From NCBI GenBank assembly GCA_018675635.1, contig JABGXU010000007.1:441366-505365 (forward strand): a DNA stretch of 64,000 nucleotides, in the 5' to 3' direction. A program made the position numbers and the translations under genes. This document shows positions 17,131-26,905 of this stretch, one piece after another. Within the stretch, counting starts at the first letter, position 1, and every line of letters begins with the position of its first letter. Origin of the DNA: Gammaproteobacteria bacterium. GTDB lineage: Bacteria; Pseudomonadota; Gammaproteobacteria; Poriferisulfidales; GCA-002705445. The notes beneath the pieces are model-generated. The model had not been told where the DNA came from. It worked only from the letters and a program-made list of their open reading frames with translations, and did not search any database.

Positions 17131-18090
17131 TTAAATGCCAAATGACTTTTTCATTAATTTATTATCAATGGCTCCACTAGTAAATGTATTGCCAGTTTTC
17201 ATATTTGAAATAATAACTTTACTTGGACTGAATAAATTGGCATCAATTTTAAAAAAATCATAGTCATAATCTTTAAAAATATCAGCAAACGGTTTTCCGT
17301 AATCATTTGATGTCGAGCTGGGCATTTTATTGCATAAATCCTCTGCATTATCATCTGATGTATTTACAAGAAGTTGTGTTACGCCTGCAAAAATTATTGC
17401 ATCATTTGTTCTGCCCATAGCTGTTAAAAAATCAGGAGAATTTGGAGGTAGAGGCGCACTTCCAAATCCTTCGATAATTGAATCCATAGGAAATTTTAGT
17501 TCATGTGCTTTGTGTAATGCTACCTCTAAAACTCTAGATACAATCTGTATATTTCCAGTTATGCTTGTGGTTGGGGTTATAATTATTGTTAAATTTTTAT
17601 AATCCACTCCTGTATCATTAGATATTTTATCTATTACATCTTCAGGTGGGAATGAATCAACCTCCATAACAACGCAAGTTTTATCACTCTTATCGGAGTA
17701 TTTAATATCAGCGAACAATGGTTCTTTTAAAGCAAGAGCTCTTGCTGGTCCTGACCCCAAAGCATTAAATTTAGCAGCCTTATCATTAGAAGACAGGCTC
17801 CATCCTGCGTATTGAGAGCCAAGACATGCGATTACAGGATCATTAGTATTAACGTGAATCGTTAAAGGCCAATCTTTGCTTTGAAAGGTATTTAAAATAT
17901 GAACTCTGCCAATACCGCCAAGACATATTTCACTGACAATTCTACCTGCCTCCATATTACCCAATGCATTTATACCAGCATCTACTATGAGACAGCCTTT
18001 ATGGCCCTTATTTAAAATAACTCTATAGTAGCTACTATTATTTACTAATTCGTCAACTAAGCATTGAGCTTTTTTATTCACACTAATCAT
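17131..18090 (-). CDS. mch: methenyl-tetrahydromethanopterin cyclohydrolase
   Basis: Mch hydrolyses methenyl-H4MPT to formyl-H4MPT, the third step of H4MPT-linked formaldehyde oxidation. The 319-residue protein starts MISVNKKAQCLVDEL and contains typical Mch motifs such as GINALGNMEAGR, GGIGRVHI, ACLGSQYAGW and FGSAPLPP. Length is normal. It abuts the end of orfY with no gap, which implies coupled translation. Family assignment is strong. Confidence 0.95.
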   Translation of the reverse strand: MISVNKKAQCLVDELVNNSSYYRVILNKGHKGCLIVDAGINALGNMEAGRIVSEICLGGIGRVHILNTFQSKDWPLTIHVNTNDPVIACLGSQYAGWSLSSNDKAAKFNALGSGPARALALKEPLFADIKYSDKSDKTCVVMEVDSFPPEDVIDKISNDTGVDYKNLTIIITPTTSITGNIQIVSRVLEVALHKAHELKFPMDSIIEGFGSAPLPPNSPDFLTAMGRTNDAIIFAGVTQLLVNTSDDNAEDLCNKMPSSTSNDYGKPFADIFKDYDYDFFKIDANLFSPSKVIISNMKTGNTFTSGAIDNKLMKKSFGI

Positions 18091-19215
18091 TTAAGTTATC
18101 TCTATATTTTTAAGTTTATTTTTTACTAATAATATATTATCTAATAACAATTTATTTGTTTTTTTTTCATTATCTGAAGATGCAAATATTGTGCAAATTG
18201 GCTGACCCTCTTCAATATAAACACCTTTCTCAGGAATATTTAATAGAAAGTCAAAAGAAGAAAGATCGTAATTAAATAAAAATGATGACTTGGCAAACAA
18301 AGTTTCAAATTTATCATTTTTTATAATATTAGAATTTATTATAGGCAATATATTTGTAAGACAACTTTGTATATGAGCATCAATAAATCCATTTTCAAAA
18401 ACATTATCATATAAAAAAGCTGTTTGCGTGATTCTTGGGTTAACCTCTAAAAAATACAACTCATCAGAATTTATATAATCAATTCCATTAATACCAACAA
18501 GATTATAATGTTTAACAAAAAAATTTATATATTTTTTTAAAGTATTTAATTCACTATGTGATATACCATGATTAGATTCAGCGCCTGAAAAACAATAATC
18601 TGTAAATTTAGTTCTTTTATTATAAATTTTATTTAACCCAATAATAGCAAACTCTTTATTTTTATTAGATATAAATACAACAGAGCGCGGTAATCCGTTT
18701 ATGTATTTCTGGCAGAATTCATTATCTTGAAAATTATTGAAGTTAATGTCTTGATTGTATTTTCTTACTCCTAAACCACCTGAAATAAACGTATTTTTTA
18801 TAATAGCATTATCATTTATATCATCCTCAGAATAATATATCTCTGGGTAAGCTATATTATTTTCACTTAAACTAGAAAATAAATTCTTGTAATTTTGGAT
18901 TTTTAAGATAGTTTCTGAATTATTACCAATTACATTACCAAAATTTTTTAATTGGTCATAGTAATCTTCTAATTGATCGTAATCTGACGACACTATTATT
19001 AATGTGTCTTCTTTATTAAGTTTTAGGTTTTTAAGAATATTAATGGTTTGCCTGTTGACTAAACCGCATTGATTATTATTTTTATATTTTTCGCCAATTA
19101 GATCTGCATCATTAAATGAATCTATACATATAACTCTTTTTTTTAAATGAGCTATTGATTTACTTTGTTCAGTTACAGAGTTGCCAATTAAAACTATATT
19201 ATTTTGACGAAACAT
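18091..19215 (-). CDS. ATP-grasp protein of the H4MPT cluster (orfY type)
   Basis: A 374-residue protein with a divergent ATP-grasp fold. A Rossmann-like N-terminal region (about 1-110) precedes the ATP-binding part with FISGGLGVRKY (about 143-153) and the metal-binding motif YFLEVNPRITQTAF (about 256-269). A 100-residue tail follows. An ATP-grasp gene (DUF201 type) between mtdB and mch is a known feature of methylotroph H4MPT clusters; its reaction is unproved, perhaps a ligase in cofactor assembly. It overlaps mtdB by 17 bases. Confidence 0.75.
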   Translation of the reverse strand: MFRQNNIVLIGNSVTEQSKSIAHLKKRVICIDSFNDADLIGEKYKNNNQCGLVNRQTINILKNLKLNKEDTLIIVSSDYDQLEDYYDQLKNFGNVIGNNSETILKIQNYKNLFSSLSENNIAYPEIYYSEDDINDNAIIKNTFISGGLGVRKYNQDINFNNFQDNEFCQKYINGLPRSVVFISNKNKEFAIIGLNKIYNKRTKFTDYCFSGAESNHGISHSELNTLKKYINFFVKHYNLVGINGIDYINSDELYFLEVNPRITQTAFLYDNVFENGFIDAHIQSCLTNILPIINSNIIKNDKFETLFAKSSFLFNYDLSSFDFLLNIPEKGVYIEEGQPICTIFASSDNEKKTNKLLLDNILLVKNKLKNIEIT

Positions 19216-20101
19216 ACTCTCTAGCTAATTCCAATGCATCATGAAAATCTAAAAATACCGGCTTCTCAGAGTTAGCCATTTTTTTTAATAATTTATTTTG
19301 CGCTTGATATTTAACATTTCCTATCGCAAGAGCCCCAATTCCTAATGCTCCAGAAGTTGAGCCTTCAAGTTCTTTAGCATCTTGCATTGCATCTAAACCA
19401 GCAATTCCTGATGGTGGTACTGCATTTACGTCGGCCGCAACTTTTAAATTAACAGCATTTTTTAATTGTTCCTCAGTTACAAGTTGTATGCCTGCCGCTG
19501 CACTTGCTAAAACTACATCTATATCTTTAATATATGAATCTAATTCGTCATTACCAGCACCAAATATTTTTGATGAAGAATCGAGGTATTTTTCTTTACA
19601 TAAAGAAGCTACTTTTTCACATTTTTCTTTGTCTCTCCCCATTATTACAACTTCTGCACCTGCTAAAGATGCTAATATACCTGCCGTTAAACCGACTGGA
19701 CCAGTGCCACCAAGAATAACAACTTTTAAACCTGAAAATTTCTTATCAAATTTTTTGAGTAACACGTTTTCAACCTTAGCTATCATGCCAGCAGCGGTTG
19801 TAAAAGCTCCGCTTGGGTCAGCAAAACATGAAATTGTAAAAGGAGGAACTAAAGAATTCTTACATATATTAAGCATGTCTATTGCTTTGTGCGGATCTCT
19901 ACCCCCTATAAAAATTCCAGTCTTATTCAAGCCAGGGGGTCTAGAAAATATTGCATCTTGAACAATGCTTTCAACTTCATCTGTTTCAATTGATGTATAA
20001 GGAACACATTTGTCCCAACCAGAATCATAAGCCATATTAACGTCAAATGGGCTTAAATTTTTTGCAGTAGTAATCATATGCATGATTAGTGGTTTACTCA
20101 T
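19199..20101 (-). CDS. mtdB: NAD(P)-dependent methylene-tetrahydromethanopterin dehydrogenase
   Basis: MtdB oxidises methylene-H4MPT to methenyl-H4MPT with NAD or NADP, following Fae. The 300-residue protein has the family N-terminus (MHMITTAKNLSPFDVNMA, GWDKCVPY), SRPPGLNKTGIFIGGRD, and the Rossmann motif GGTGPVGLTAG near residue 130. The C-terminal PPSGIAGLDAMQD and ALGIGALAIGNVKY are typical of MtdA/MtdB. It starts three bases after mptG and overlaps orfY at its end. Confidence 0.95.
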   Translation of the reverse strand: MSKPLIMHMITTAKNLSPFDVNMAYDSGWDKCVPYTSIETDEVESIVQDAIFSRPPGLNKTGIFIGGRDPHKAIDMLNICKNSLVPPFTISCFADPSGAFTTAAGMIAKVENVLLKKFDKKFSGLKVVILGGTGPVGLTAGILASLAGAEVVIMGRDKEKCEKVASLCKEKYLDSSSKIFGAGNDELDSYIKDIDVVLASAAAGIQLVTEEQLKNAVNLKVAADVNAVPPSGIAGLDAMQDAKELEGSTSGALGIGALAIGNVKYQAQNKLLKKMANSEKPVFLDFHDALELAREYVSSK

Positions 20102-20104
20102 AGT

Positions 20105-21115
20105 TTATTCCTTATATTTACTTATGTTTTTATCTTGGCTGATAATATTATTATCTTTTGATTCAATGTATGAACCTTTATTCCTTCCTTTAATAATTTC
20201 TATTTTTAAATCTTTGCATAAAAAATTTTGCTTTATATCTTTAGATAATTTATGTGCGCTTGTGTCGCTGTCAGTTAAAATAAAACCAGTAGGCCCCCAT
20301 GAACTTTGCCCTACTCCCATAAAACCATTCTTTTCCACATAACTCATTATATTAAATATATCTGGATTTGAATATACACCACCCTGAATTTGAGAAAAAT
20401 GAGTACCTACAATTTTTTGTAATTTACCTATAGCTGTTGAAAAACCATTAAAATTCTTTTCTATTATACTAGGTAAAATTACCATATTAACTAAACGACA
20501 TAATTGTTCTGATAAATTATCTGGAAAAGGCTTCAAGGTATTAAAAGCATTATATTCTTTATTTCCATGTATTCCTTTTTCTCTACTGTTAATCAAAAGA
20601 ACAATTCTCCAATTGCTTGGGAAATCATGTCTTACAATTATTGGTGGTAGTTCAGGTGACTTGCCCTTTCCGCCATCTATCAAAAAACCGCCTGACTCAA
20701 AAGCACCGATTCCTATACCAGATCTATTTCCTCTATCTAAAATTTTACCTATATCCATTAAACTTAAATTTAGATCAAATAATTTTGATATAGCCACTCC
20801 TACAGAAAGAGCTAATTGAGTACCAGATCCTAATCCAGCATGCTCCGGTATTTTTTTGTGAACATCTATAAGGGCAGTGTCATCGACTTCATATGCTTTT
20901 AAGATTAATTTTGCATAATCACAAGCTCTCTGATTATATTTGTTTATAATTTGATTACTTTGAGACGAATTTTTTCTAGCGGTTATAGAAGTTTCAATAC
21001 TGTCAATAGTTAAACCAACACTTCCAAACTTTCTTCCAAGAGAACCATTTAAGTCCATAAACCCAAGATGGAGTCTAGCAGGTGCTGTTATTGAAATTGT
21101 AGATTCTTTTTTCAT
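20105..21115 (-). CDS. mptG: beta-ribofuranosylaminobenzene 5'-phosphate synthase
   Basis: GHMP-fold enzyme that joins p-aminobenzoate to PRPP with loss of CO2 and PPi, the first committed step in methanopterin synthesis. The 336-residue protein has the diagnostic TAPARLHLGFMDLNGSLGR (about 10-28), the GHMP motif PEHAGLGSGTQLAL and the C-terminal GVGQSSWGPTGF. This is the orf4-type gene of methylotroph clusters. It starts 20 bases after the end of purL and leads directly into mtdB, so it is likely cotranscribed with both. Confidence 0.93.
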   Translation of the reverse strand: MKKESTISITAPARLHLGFMDLNGSLGRKFGSVGLTIDSIETSITARKNSSQSNQIINKYNQRACDYAKLILKAYEVDDTALIDVHKKIPEHAGLGSGTQLALSVGVAISKLFDLNLSLMDIGKILDRGNRSGIGIGAFESGGFLIDGGKGKSPELPPIIVRHDFPSNWRIVLLINSREKGIHGNKEYNAFNTLKPFPDNLSEQLCRLVNMVILPSIIEKNFNGFSTAIGKLQKIVGTHFSQIQGGVYSNPDIFNIMSYVEKNGFMGVGQSSWGPTGFILTDSDTSAHKLSKDIKQNFLCKDLKIEIIKGRNKGSYIESKDNNIISQDKNISKYKE

Positions 21116-21134
21116 AAAACAAATATTTATTATA

Positions 21135-24100
21135 TTATTTTAAATGCATTCTAGCATTATAAAAAAATTTCGACCATGGTGATATTTTCTCGTCATTAAT
21201 AGTAGGAAACTGTTTAATATCTATTAATCTTTCCGGGTGCGGCATCATTAAAGTAACATTGCCTGATTCTGAAGAAATACCAGCAATTCCTTTATAAGAA
21301 CCGTTTGGATTGTGAGGGTATTCACTTGTGTGCTTGGAATCGTTATCAATATAGCTTATACAAATCTGTTTATTATCATTTAACTTACTATAATTTATTT
21401 TAGATAAAGCTGCTCTTCCTTCACCATGAGATACTACAATAGGGAGCTTAGAACCATTCATACCAGAGAAAAATATTGAATTAGATTCCTCAATTTCAAC
21501 CATTACAATTCTAGATTCAAATCTCTCACTATCATTTTGCAAAAAAGAAGGCCAATTATTAGAGCCAGGTATTATGGAATTTAAATTAGATAAAACTTGG
21601 CAGCCATTGCAAACACCTAAAGTAAATTTTTCATTACTAATAAAATAACTACTGAAAGAATCTAATAACACATTGTTATGTAAAATCTTATTTGCCCATC
21701 CTCTTCCTGCTCCTAAAACATCACCATAGGAAAAACCTCCACAAAAAACAATACCTTGAAAATCCAATAAATTATTTTCATTATTAACAATTGAATTCAT
21801 AGTGACATCCACAGTGTGAAATCCATTTTTTTCAAAAGCATTAGCCATCTCGTAATGACCATTTATTCCCTGCTCTCTCAAGATTGCTATTTTAGGATTT
21901 GTTTTAGAAATATTAAAAATGTTTTTCATGTCTGGGTCAGAGAAACGTTTGTCTATATATAATCCTTTATTATTAATATTACCAATTTTCTTATATTCAC
22001 TTTCTGCTGAGATCGAATTATCTCTAATTTTTTGTATTTCATAACTAGTTCTGTGCCATAGCTTATGAAGACTTTCGATAGAATTGCTGTATACAAGATC
22101 ATCATCACTAAAAATATTTAATTTATAATCAGAATTAATTTTTCCAATAATACTAGTGTTAATATTTTTTTTAGAATAAATTTTTCGTATTTGGTCAATT
22201 AATGAATTTGAAATTTGCATTACAACACCAAGTTCTTCATTAAACATAAATTTATTAATATCTAATATATTTTCATTATAATTAATATCTATTCCAATAT
22301 GACCAGCGAAACAAGACTCAAGAATAGTCGTTATTAAGCCTCCATCGGATTTGTCATGATAGGAAATAATTTTATTTTCTTTAATTAGCTTCTGAGTAAC
22401 TTCAAAAAAATCTTTAAATTTTAATTTATTATCAACTTTAGGACATTCTGTATCTTCTGTTTGAAAAACTTGTGATAACGCTGAGCCACCAGTTCGCTTC
22501 TTGTTGTCTGATAAATCTACAAAAATTATTGATGTTTCATCATTATTTTTAAACGAAGGTTTTACAATTTTTTCTAAATTATTAACACTAGCAAACGCAC
22601 TTATAATTAAAGTATTTGGAGCTTTAACATTTATGTCCTTATTATTATCTGACCATGACATCTTCATGGACAAAGAATCTTTTCCTACAGGTATAGTAAT
22701 ATTTAAATGTTTGCAAATATTTGATGTAACAGATTCAACTGTTTTATATAAACTATATTTATCAAATTCATTGTCAAAGCTGGACATCCAATTTGCTGAC
22801 AAGGCTATTTTAGATATATCTCCAATAGGTGTAGAGCAAATATTTAATATAGACTCGCAAACTGCCATTTCACCAGATGCAACTGGGTTTACAGATGCAA
22901 TTAAGGATTTTTCTCCAATAGACATAACCTCACCTTCTTTAAACATAAAATCTAATGAAGTAACTGCACAGTCTGCTATAGGAACTTGCCAAGGGCCAAT
23001 AAATTGATCTTGAATTGTTAATCCACCAACTGTTCTATCGCCAATTGTTATTAAAAACTGCTTTGATGCAACAGCAGGCAACGATAAAATCCTTTCAAGA
23101 CATTCTGTAAATTTAAATTTACTATAATCATAGGTTTTTTCCTTTAATTCAGAAGAATTAACATCAATACTTAACTCTTCCTTTTCACCAAACAACAAGC
23201 TCATCGGTATATCTATATAAGATTCCTTATCATTCATTAAAATAAATCTATCTTCGCCTGTAGCAAAACCTATAACCGAAAAAGGACAATTTTCTCGGTA
23301 GCATATAGCCTCAAATTCTCTAATATTTGATTTATTTATTGATAACACATAACGTTCTTGTGATTCATTGCACCATATTTCTAATGGAGACAAACTTCTG
23401 TCTGCTAAAGGAATTTTTGTAATATCAATAGTTGCACCCATATTGCAGTCATTAACAATTTCAGGAACAGCATTAGAAAGACCGCCTGCGCCAACATCAT
23501 GGATTGAAATTATTATATTTTTCAACGAGTTAGAGCATCTATCTATAACTTCTTGACACCTTCTTTCCATCTCAGCATTTTCGCGTTGAACAGAAGCAAA
23601 ATCTAAATCTTCATTGCCAGTAGATGATTGTTTTGATGATGCGGCTCCACCACCTAAACCTACAAGCATTGAGGGTCCTCCAAGCACTATAACAAGATCA
23701 GAATCTTTAATATTACCTTTTTTATAGTTTGCGTTGTCTATAGTGCCTATACCGCCTGCTAACATGATAGGTTTATGATATCCATAATAAGAATTGTCAC
23801 AAATTTTTTGCTCAAATGTTCTGAAATAACCAGATAAACATGGTCTTCCAAATTCATTATTATACGAAGACGAACCTAAAGGCCCTTCTATCATAATATC
23901 TAACGCACTCGCTATTCTTGCAGGATAAGAAAGACTAATATTTGTTTCCCAAGGTTGCGTAAAACTAGGTATATTAAGATTAGAAACACTAAATCCGCAT
24001 AAACCTGCTTTTGTTCTAGAGCCTCTGCCTGTAGCAGCCTCATCTCTAATTTCACCACCAGAACCAGTAGCTGCTCCAGAAAATGGAGATATAGCGGTTG

Positions 24101-24977
24101 GATGATTATGAGTTTCAACTTTTATAACAGAGTGAGTATTAGTATCTCTGTAAGAATAATTATTATCAGCTTCTATAATTAATTTATTTGTTTTAAATGA
24201 ACTAATTACAGCAGAATTATCAGAATATGCTTTAATAACATGGGGTGAATTTTCTGGCTCAGTTGATTTTATACAATCAAATAAAGTCTTCTTCTCAGCC
24301 TTTCCGTCAATAATCCATTTTGAATTAAATATTTTATGCCTGCAATGCTCTGAATTAACTTGAGCAAACATCATTAACTCAACATCAGTAGGCATTTTAT
24401 TTAGTTTCTCATATTTATCTATAAGATAGCTAATTTCTGCAGATGATAAGGCTAAACCTAATTTATCGTTATGTATTTGAACGAATTCAGGGATATTATT
24501 GCAAATATAATCATTATTTCTTAATTCAGAAAGTGAAAAATTATAATCATTTATATTAAAAAAAATAGTTTCCGTCATTTTATCAAAAAAATACTTATAA
24601 AATTCAGGATCTACAATTGATTTATTTTGTATTTTACCATTGAATACATACAGCTTAACTTGCTCTATTGATTTTAATTTATTTAAATTACTAGCGTAAA
24701 ATATGTCCCTAGCTTTTGATCCCCATGCAGATTCAACACCTAAACGCGGCGTTACAATAAAATATTGTTTCGAATCTAAATCTGTAGGTAGCGCATCTGA
24801 CTTTAGTAACTTTTTTGCAACTGAACATTCGTCGTCACTAAAGTTTGATTCTAAATCTAGATAATACGTATAAAACATTGAAAAATCTAAAGAAATATTT
24901 ATCTTTTCTAAGACCTTGTTTTTAATCTTTCGATTTAATTGAGTCTTAGAAACTACCTTTTCCGATAATATAAGCAT
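21135..24977 (-). CDS. purL: phosphoribosylformylglycinamidine synthase
   Basis: Large-type (single-chain) FGAM synthase of purine synthesis, 1280 residues. The N-terminal PurS-like region is followed by two AIRS-type halves ([20 protein letters not shown] near 285, and [15 protein letters not shown] motifs after 740) and a C-terminal glutaminase with Cys1123 in GVCNGCQVL and His1247 in MMPHPERL. All catalytic elements are intact. It lies 20 bases upstream of mptG and is therefore probably the head of the H4MPT operon; rmuC lies 62 bases further upstream on the same strand. Confidence 0.96.
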   Translation of the reverse strand: MLILSEKVVSKTQLNRKIKNKVLEKINISLDFSMFYTYYLDLESNFSDDECSVAKKLLKSDALPTDLDSKQYFIVTPRLGVESAWGSKARDIFYASNLNKLKSIEQVKLYVFNGKIQNKSIVDPEFYKYFFDKMTETIFFNINDYNFSLSELRNNDYICNNIPEFVQIHNDKLGLALSSAEISYLIDKYEKLNKMPTDVELMMFAQVNSEHCRHKIFNSKWIIDGKAEKKTLFDCIKSTEPENSPHVIKAYSDNSAVISSFKTNKLIIEADNNYSYRDTNTHSVIKVETHNHPTAISPFSGAATGSGGEIRDEAATGRGSRTKAGLCGFSVSNLNIPSFTQPWETNISLSYPARIASALDIMIEGPLGSSSYNNEFGRPCLSGYFRTFEQKICDNSYYGYHKPIMLAGGIGTIDNANYKKGNIKDSDLVIVLGGPSMLVGLGGGAASSKQSSTGNEDLDFASVQRENAEMERRCQEVIDRCSNSLKNIIISIHDVGAGGLSNAVPEIVNDCNMGATIDITKIPLADRSLSPLEIWCNESQERYVLSINKSNIREFEAICYRENCPFSVIGFATGEDRFILMNDKESYIDIPMSLLFGEKEELSIDVNSSELKEKTYDYSKFKFTECLERILSLPAVASKQFLITIGDRTVGGLTIQDQFIGPWQVPIADCAVTSLDFMFKEGEVMSIGEKSLIASVNPVASGEMAVCESILNICSTPIGDISKIALSANWMSSFDNEFDKYSLYKTVESVTSNICKHLNITIPVGKDSLSMKMSWSDNNKDINVKAPNTLIISAFASVNNLEKIVKPSFKNNDETSIIFVDLSDNKKRTGGSALSQVFQTEDTECPKVDNKLKFKDFFEVTQKLIKENKIISYHDKSDGGLITTILESCFAGHIGIDINYNENILDINKFMFNEELGVVMQISNSLIDQIRKIYSKKNINTSIIGKINSDYKLNIFSDDDLVYSNSIESLHKLWHRTSYEIQKIRDNSISAESEYKKIGNINNKGLYIDKRFSDPDMKNIFNISKTNPKIAILREQGINGHYEMANAFEKNGFHTVDVTMNSIVNNENNLLDFQGIVFCGGFSYGDVLGAGRGWANKILHNNVLLDSFSSYFISNEKFTLGVCNGCQVLSNLNSIIPGSNNWPSFLQNDSERFESRIVMVEIEESNSIFFSGMNGSKLPIVVSHGEGRAALSKINYSKLNDNKQICISYIDNDSKHTSEYPHNPNGSYKGIAGISSESGNVTLMMPHPERLIDIKQFPTINDEKISPWSKFFYNARMHLK

Positions 24978-25039
24978 ATTAAGTCGCAGAGTTTTGTATA
25001 GAATTTATGGGGCTAACTATAACATTTAATCAAAAAAAA

Positions 25040-26275
25040 TTATTCATCTTCTGAATCAATATAATTCTCATCATCATTATCCACTAAACGTAATTTTGTC
25101 TGATCCTTATACTTATCTTTTATGTCTTTAAAACCAATACTTTCATCGCTCAAGCCAAATATATCAACTTTTTCAATATATTCGTCTGTATTATTGTCCT
25201 TCATAACTTTTTTCATTTTCTTAGTTTCTTTTTCGTTATTTGCTATATATTTTTCAGTACCACGTTTTATATTATGCGTTATTTTTACAAGATCTTTAGC
25301 AACACTAACTATGCTCTTGATATGATCGGTCTGATTTTTCATATCAAACATATGCTTCACAAGGTCAAGTGTTCCTAAGATTTGAAGACGAGAATGAATC
25401 CAAATATTTTTTCCAGCTAAATACTCACCAATAGTTTGATCTTTATTATCCCATTTGTATGTTTTTCTGCTAGTGCTAACTAGCTGCGCCATTTCCTCAA
25501 TAGGCACATACATTATTACTTTATCAAAAGCATCTTTAACATGATTTGGATAATTTCTTTCCGTTAAGGTTTTTGCATGACCATGAATTTTTTTAATAAA
25601 ATTATCCTCGAGTTTTTTTAGATCAGAATTCTTAACATTCGCTCTTTGTGCTTTATCCCATTCATGAAAATCATTTAAAGGTGTTTTTGCATCAATAATT
25701 ATATTAATTAATCCACTGCCATCTTTAGATGGTCTTGGAACGACAAAATCTGGCCTTACAGACGCAGATTTACCATTTATGTCTGAGTACGGAAATACTT
25801 TTTCTTTAAAATAATGCACTCCTTCAGTAAAATAAACTTCTTTGAAGACTAGTTCTAGACTATTCTCTCCGTATTCACCTTGAACATTAGCGTTACCAAA
25901 AAGAAAACCAATCTTTTCTTGATTTTCATTGGATATCTCAGATGTAGCCTCTTGTTTTGTTTCCAGTCTTTCGTTCGCTTTTATAAATTTTTCTTTACTT
26001 TCTGCAGCTTGTTTTTCTATCTGTGCCTGTTTTAGCTTCACTTCTTGCACATCTTTTGCAATATCAGTTTTTTTTAAAAGCTCTTGCTGATAATCTGTTC
26101 TCTCTTTAAGACGAATATTTTCAGCATTAATGTCATCATTTCTAATAACTAAATTTTTACACTCTTGACTAATTTCTTTTAACTTATTATTAGTTATTTT
26201 ATATATGTATAATGCGCCAATTAAGCCAACCAAAAGCACCCCAGTTATCAATCGCATTATTTCTAATTCACTCAT
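25040..26275 (-). CDS. rmuC: DNA recombination protein RmuC
   Basis: A 411-residue RmuC-family protein. One N-terminal membrane segment (about 8-25) is followed by a coiled coil (about 30-120, rich in Glu, Lys and Gln) and the RmuC nuclease-like core with NVQGEYGENSLELVF, RPDFVV, IIDAKTPLNDF and VIMYVPIEE. RmuC limits inversions at short repeats in E. coli. The PD-(D/E)XK-type residues D (RPDFVV) and DAK are present. The acidic tail (DNDDENYIDSEDE) is not a family hallmark. Confidence 0.93.
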   Translation of the reverse strand: MSELEIMRLITGVLLVGLIGALYIYKITNNKLKEISQECKNLVIRNDDINAENIRLKERTDYQQELLKKTDIAKDVQEVKLKQAQIEKQAAESKEKFIKANERLETKQEATSEISNENQEKIGFLFGNANVQGEYGENSLELVFKEVYFTEGVHYFKEKVFPYSDINGKSASVRPDFVVPRPSKDGSGLINIIIDAKTPLNDFHEWDKAQRANVKNSDLKKLEDNFIKKIHGHAKTLTERNYPNHVKDAFDKVIMYVPIEEMAQLVSTSRKTYKWDNKDQTIGEYLAGKNIWIHSRLQILGTLDLVKHMFDMKNQTDHIKSIVSVAKDLVKITHNIKRGTEKYIANNEKETKKMKKVMKDNNTDEYIEKVDIFGLSDESIGFKDIKDKYKDQTKLRLVDNDDENYIDSEDE

Positions 26276-26467
26276 TTCTCTTATCGCCTATTTATATAAT
26301 TTCATTATTATCAAATAATATCTTATCTAGTAGTAAAAGCTAAGGATATACACCCTAAATACATATAAATTCAATACCCAAAAAAATATTGGGACCAAAT
26401 TACCCTCTAGCTTACAATATTATATCTTACAATATCTGGAATTAATGTTTTTACTATACCATTGTAG

Positions 26468-26473
26468 TATAAT
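26468..26473 (+). promoter_or_regulatory. putative -10 box of the tmRNA promoter
   Basis: A perfect TATAAT at 26468-26473 ends eight bases before the mature 5' end of tmRNA. No good -35 is seen at 16-18 bases upstream. Position supports it; function is inferred. Confidence 0.45.
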
Positions 26474-26481
26474 AAAAATTC

Positions 26482-26834
26482 GGGGGCGATCTGGATTCGA
26501 CGTGGATTGCAAAGCCCTAGGTGCATGTCGAGTATATAGCTATTCTCGTTAAAAATGCTATAACAACTTAGTTGCAAACGAAGACAACTACGCACTAGCC
26601 GCTTAATCCGGCTGGTCATCATTCAGAAACGTGCTTGTGCATTTCCGTTTGGTGTCGCTTACACAAGATAGCCTTTACTTTCGCCATTAAAGTAACTGCG
26701 AAACTTAATTGGATAGCGTAAATTAATGTCTGCTCGTTAACATTACTCACGCGAAATTTAATAACGAAGCTAAGCATGTAGTGCCAAAGGTAGAGGATTT
26801 GCGGACGCGGGTTCAATCCCCGCCGCCTCCACCA
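26482..26834 (+). ncRNA. ssrA: transfer-messenger RNA (tmRNA)
   Basis: One-piece tmRNA, 353 nt, which rescues stalled ribosomes in trans-translation. The 5' end GGGGGCGATCTGGATTCGAC pairs with the 3' tRNA-like end closing in GTTCAATCCCCGCCGCCTCC plus encoded CCA. The resume region reads GCA AAC GAA GAC AAC TAC GCA CTA GCC GCT TAA (26574-26606), giving the tag ANEDNYALAA, close to the ANDENYALAA tag common in gamma- and betaproteobacteria. Pseudoknot-like repeats follow. Confident call. Confidence 0.97.
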
Positions 26835-26841
26835 GGTTAAA

Positions 26842-26874
26842 TTAAGTATTTTATTGTTGAAATAAAATACTTAA
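26842..26874 (+). terminator. 13-bp inverted repeat after tmRNA, possible terminator
   Basis: A perfect 13-bp stem (arms 26842-26854 and 26862-26874) with a seven-base loop begins seven bases after the tmRNA CCA end. No U-run follows, so it may instead act in 3' processing or as a weak stop. A second smaller dyad (ATCTCT/AGAGAT, 26876-26896) covers the ribosome site of the next gene. Confidence 0.45.
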
Positions 26875-26905
26875 AATCTCTAACACTATAAGAGATAAAG
26901 TATAA

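Noticed and set aside
22501..23007. 168-codon plus-strand frame inside purL
   Set aside because: It is antisense to well-conserved purL sequence, without ribosome site or domain; same reasoning for other opposite-strand frames in yadH, mtdB and tolA.
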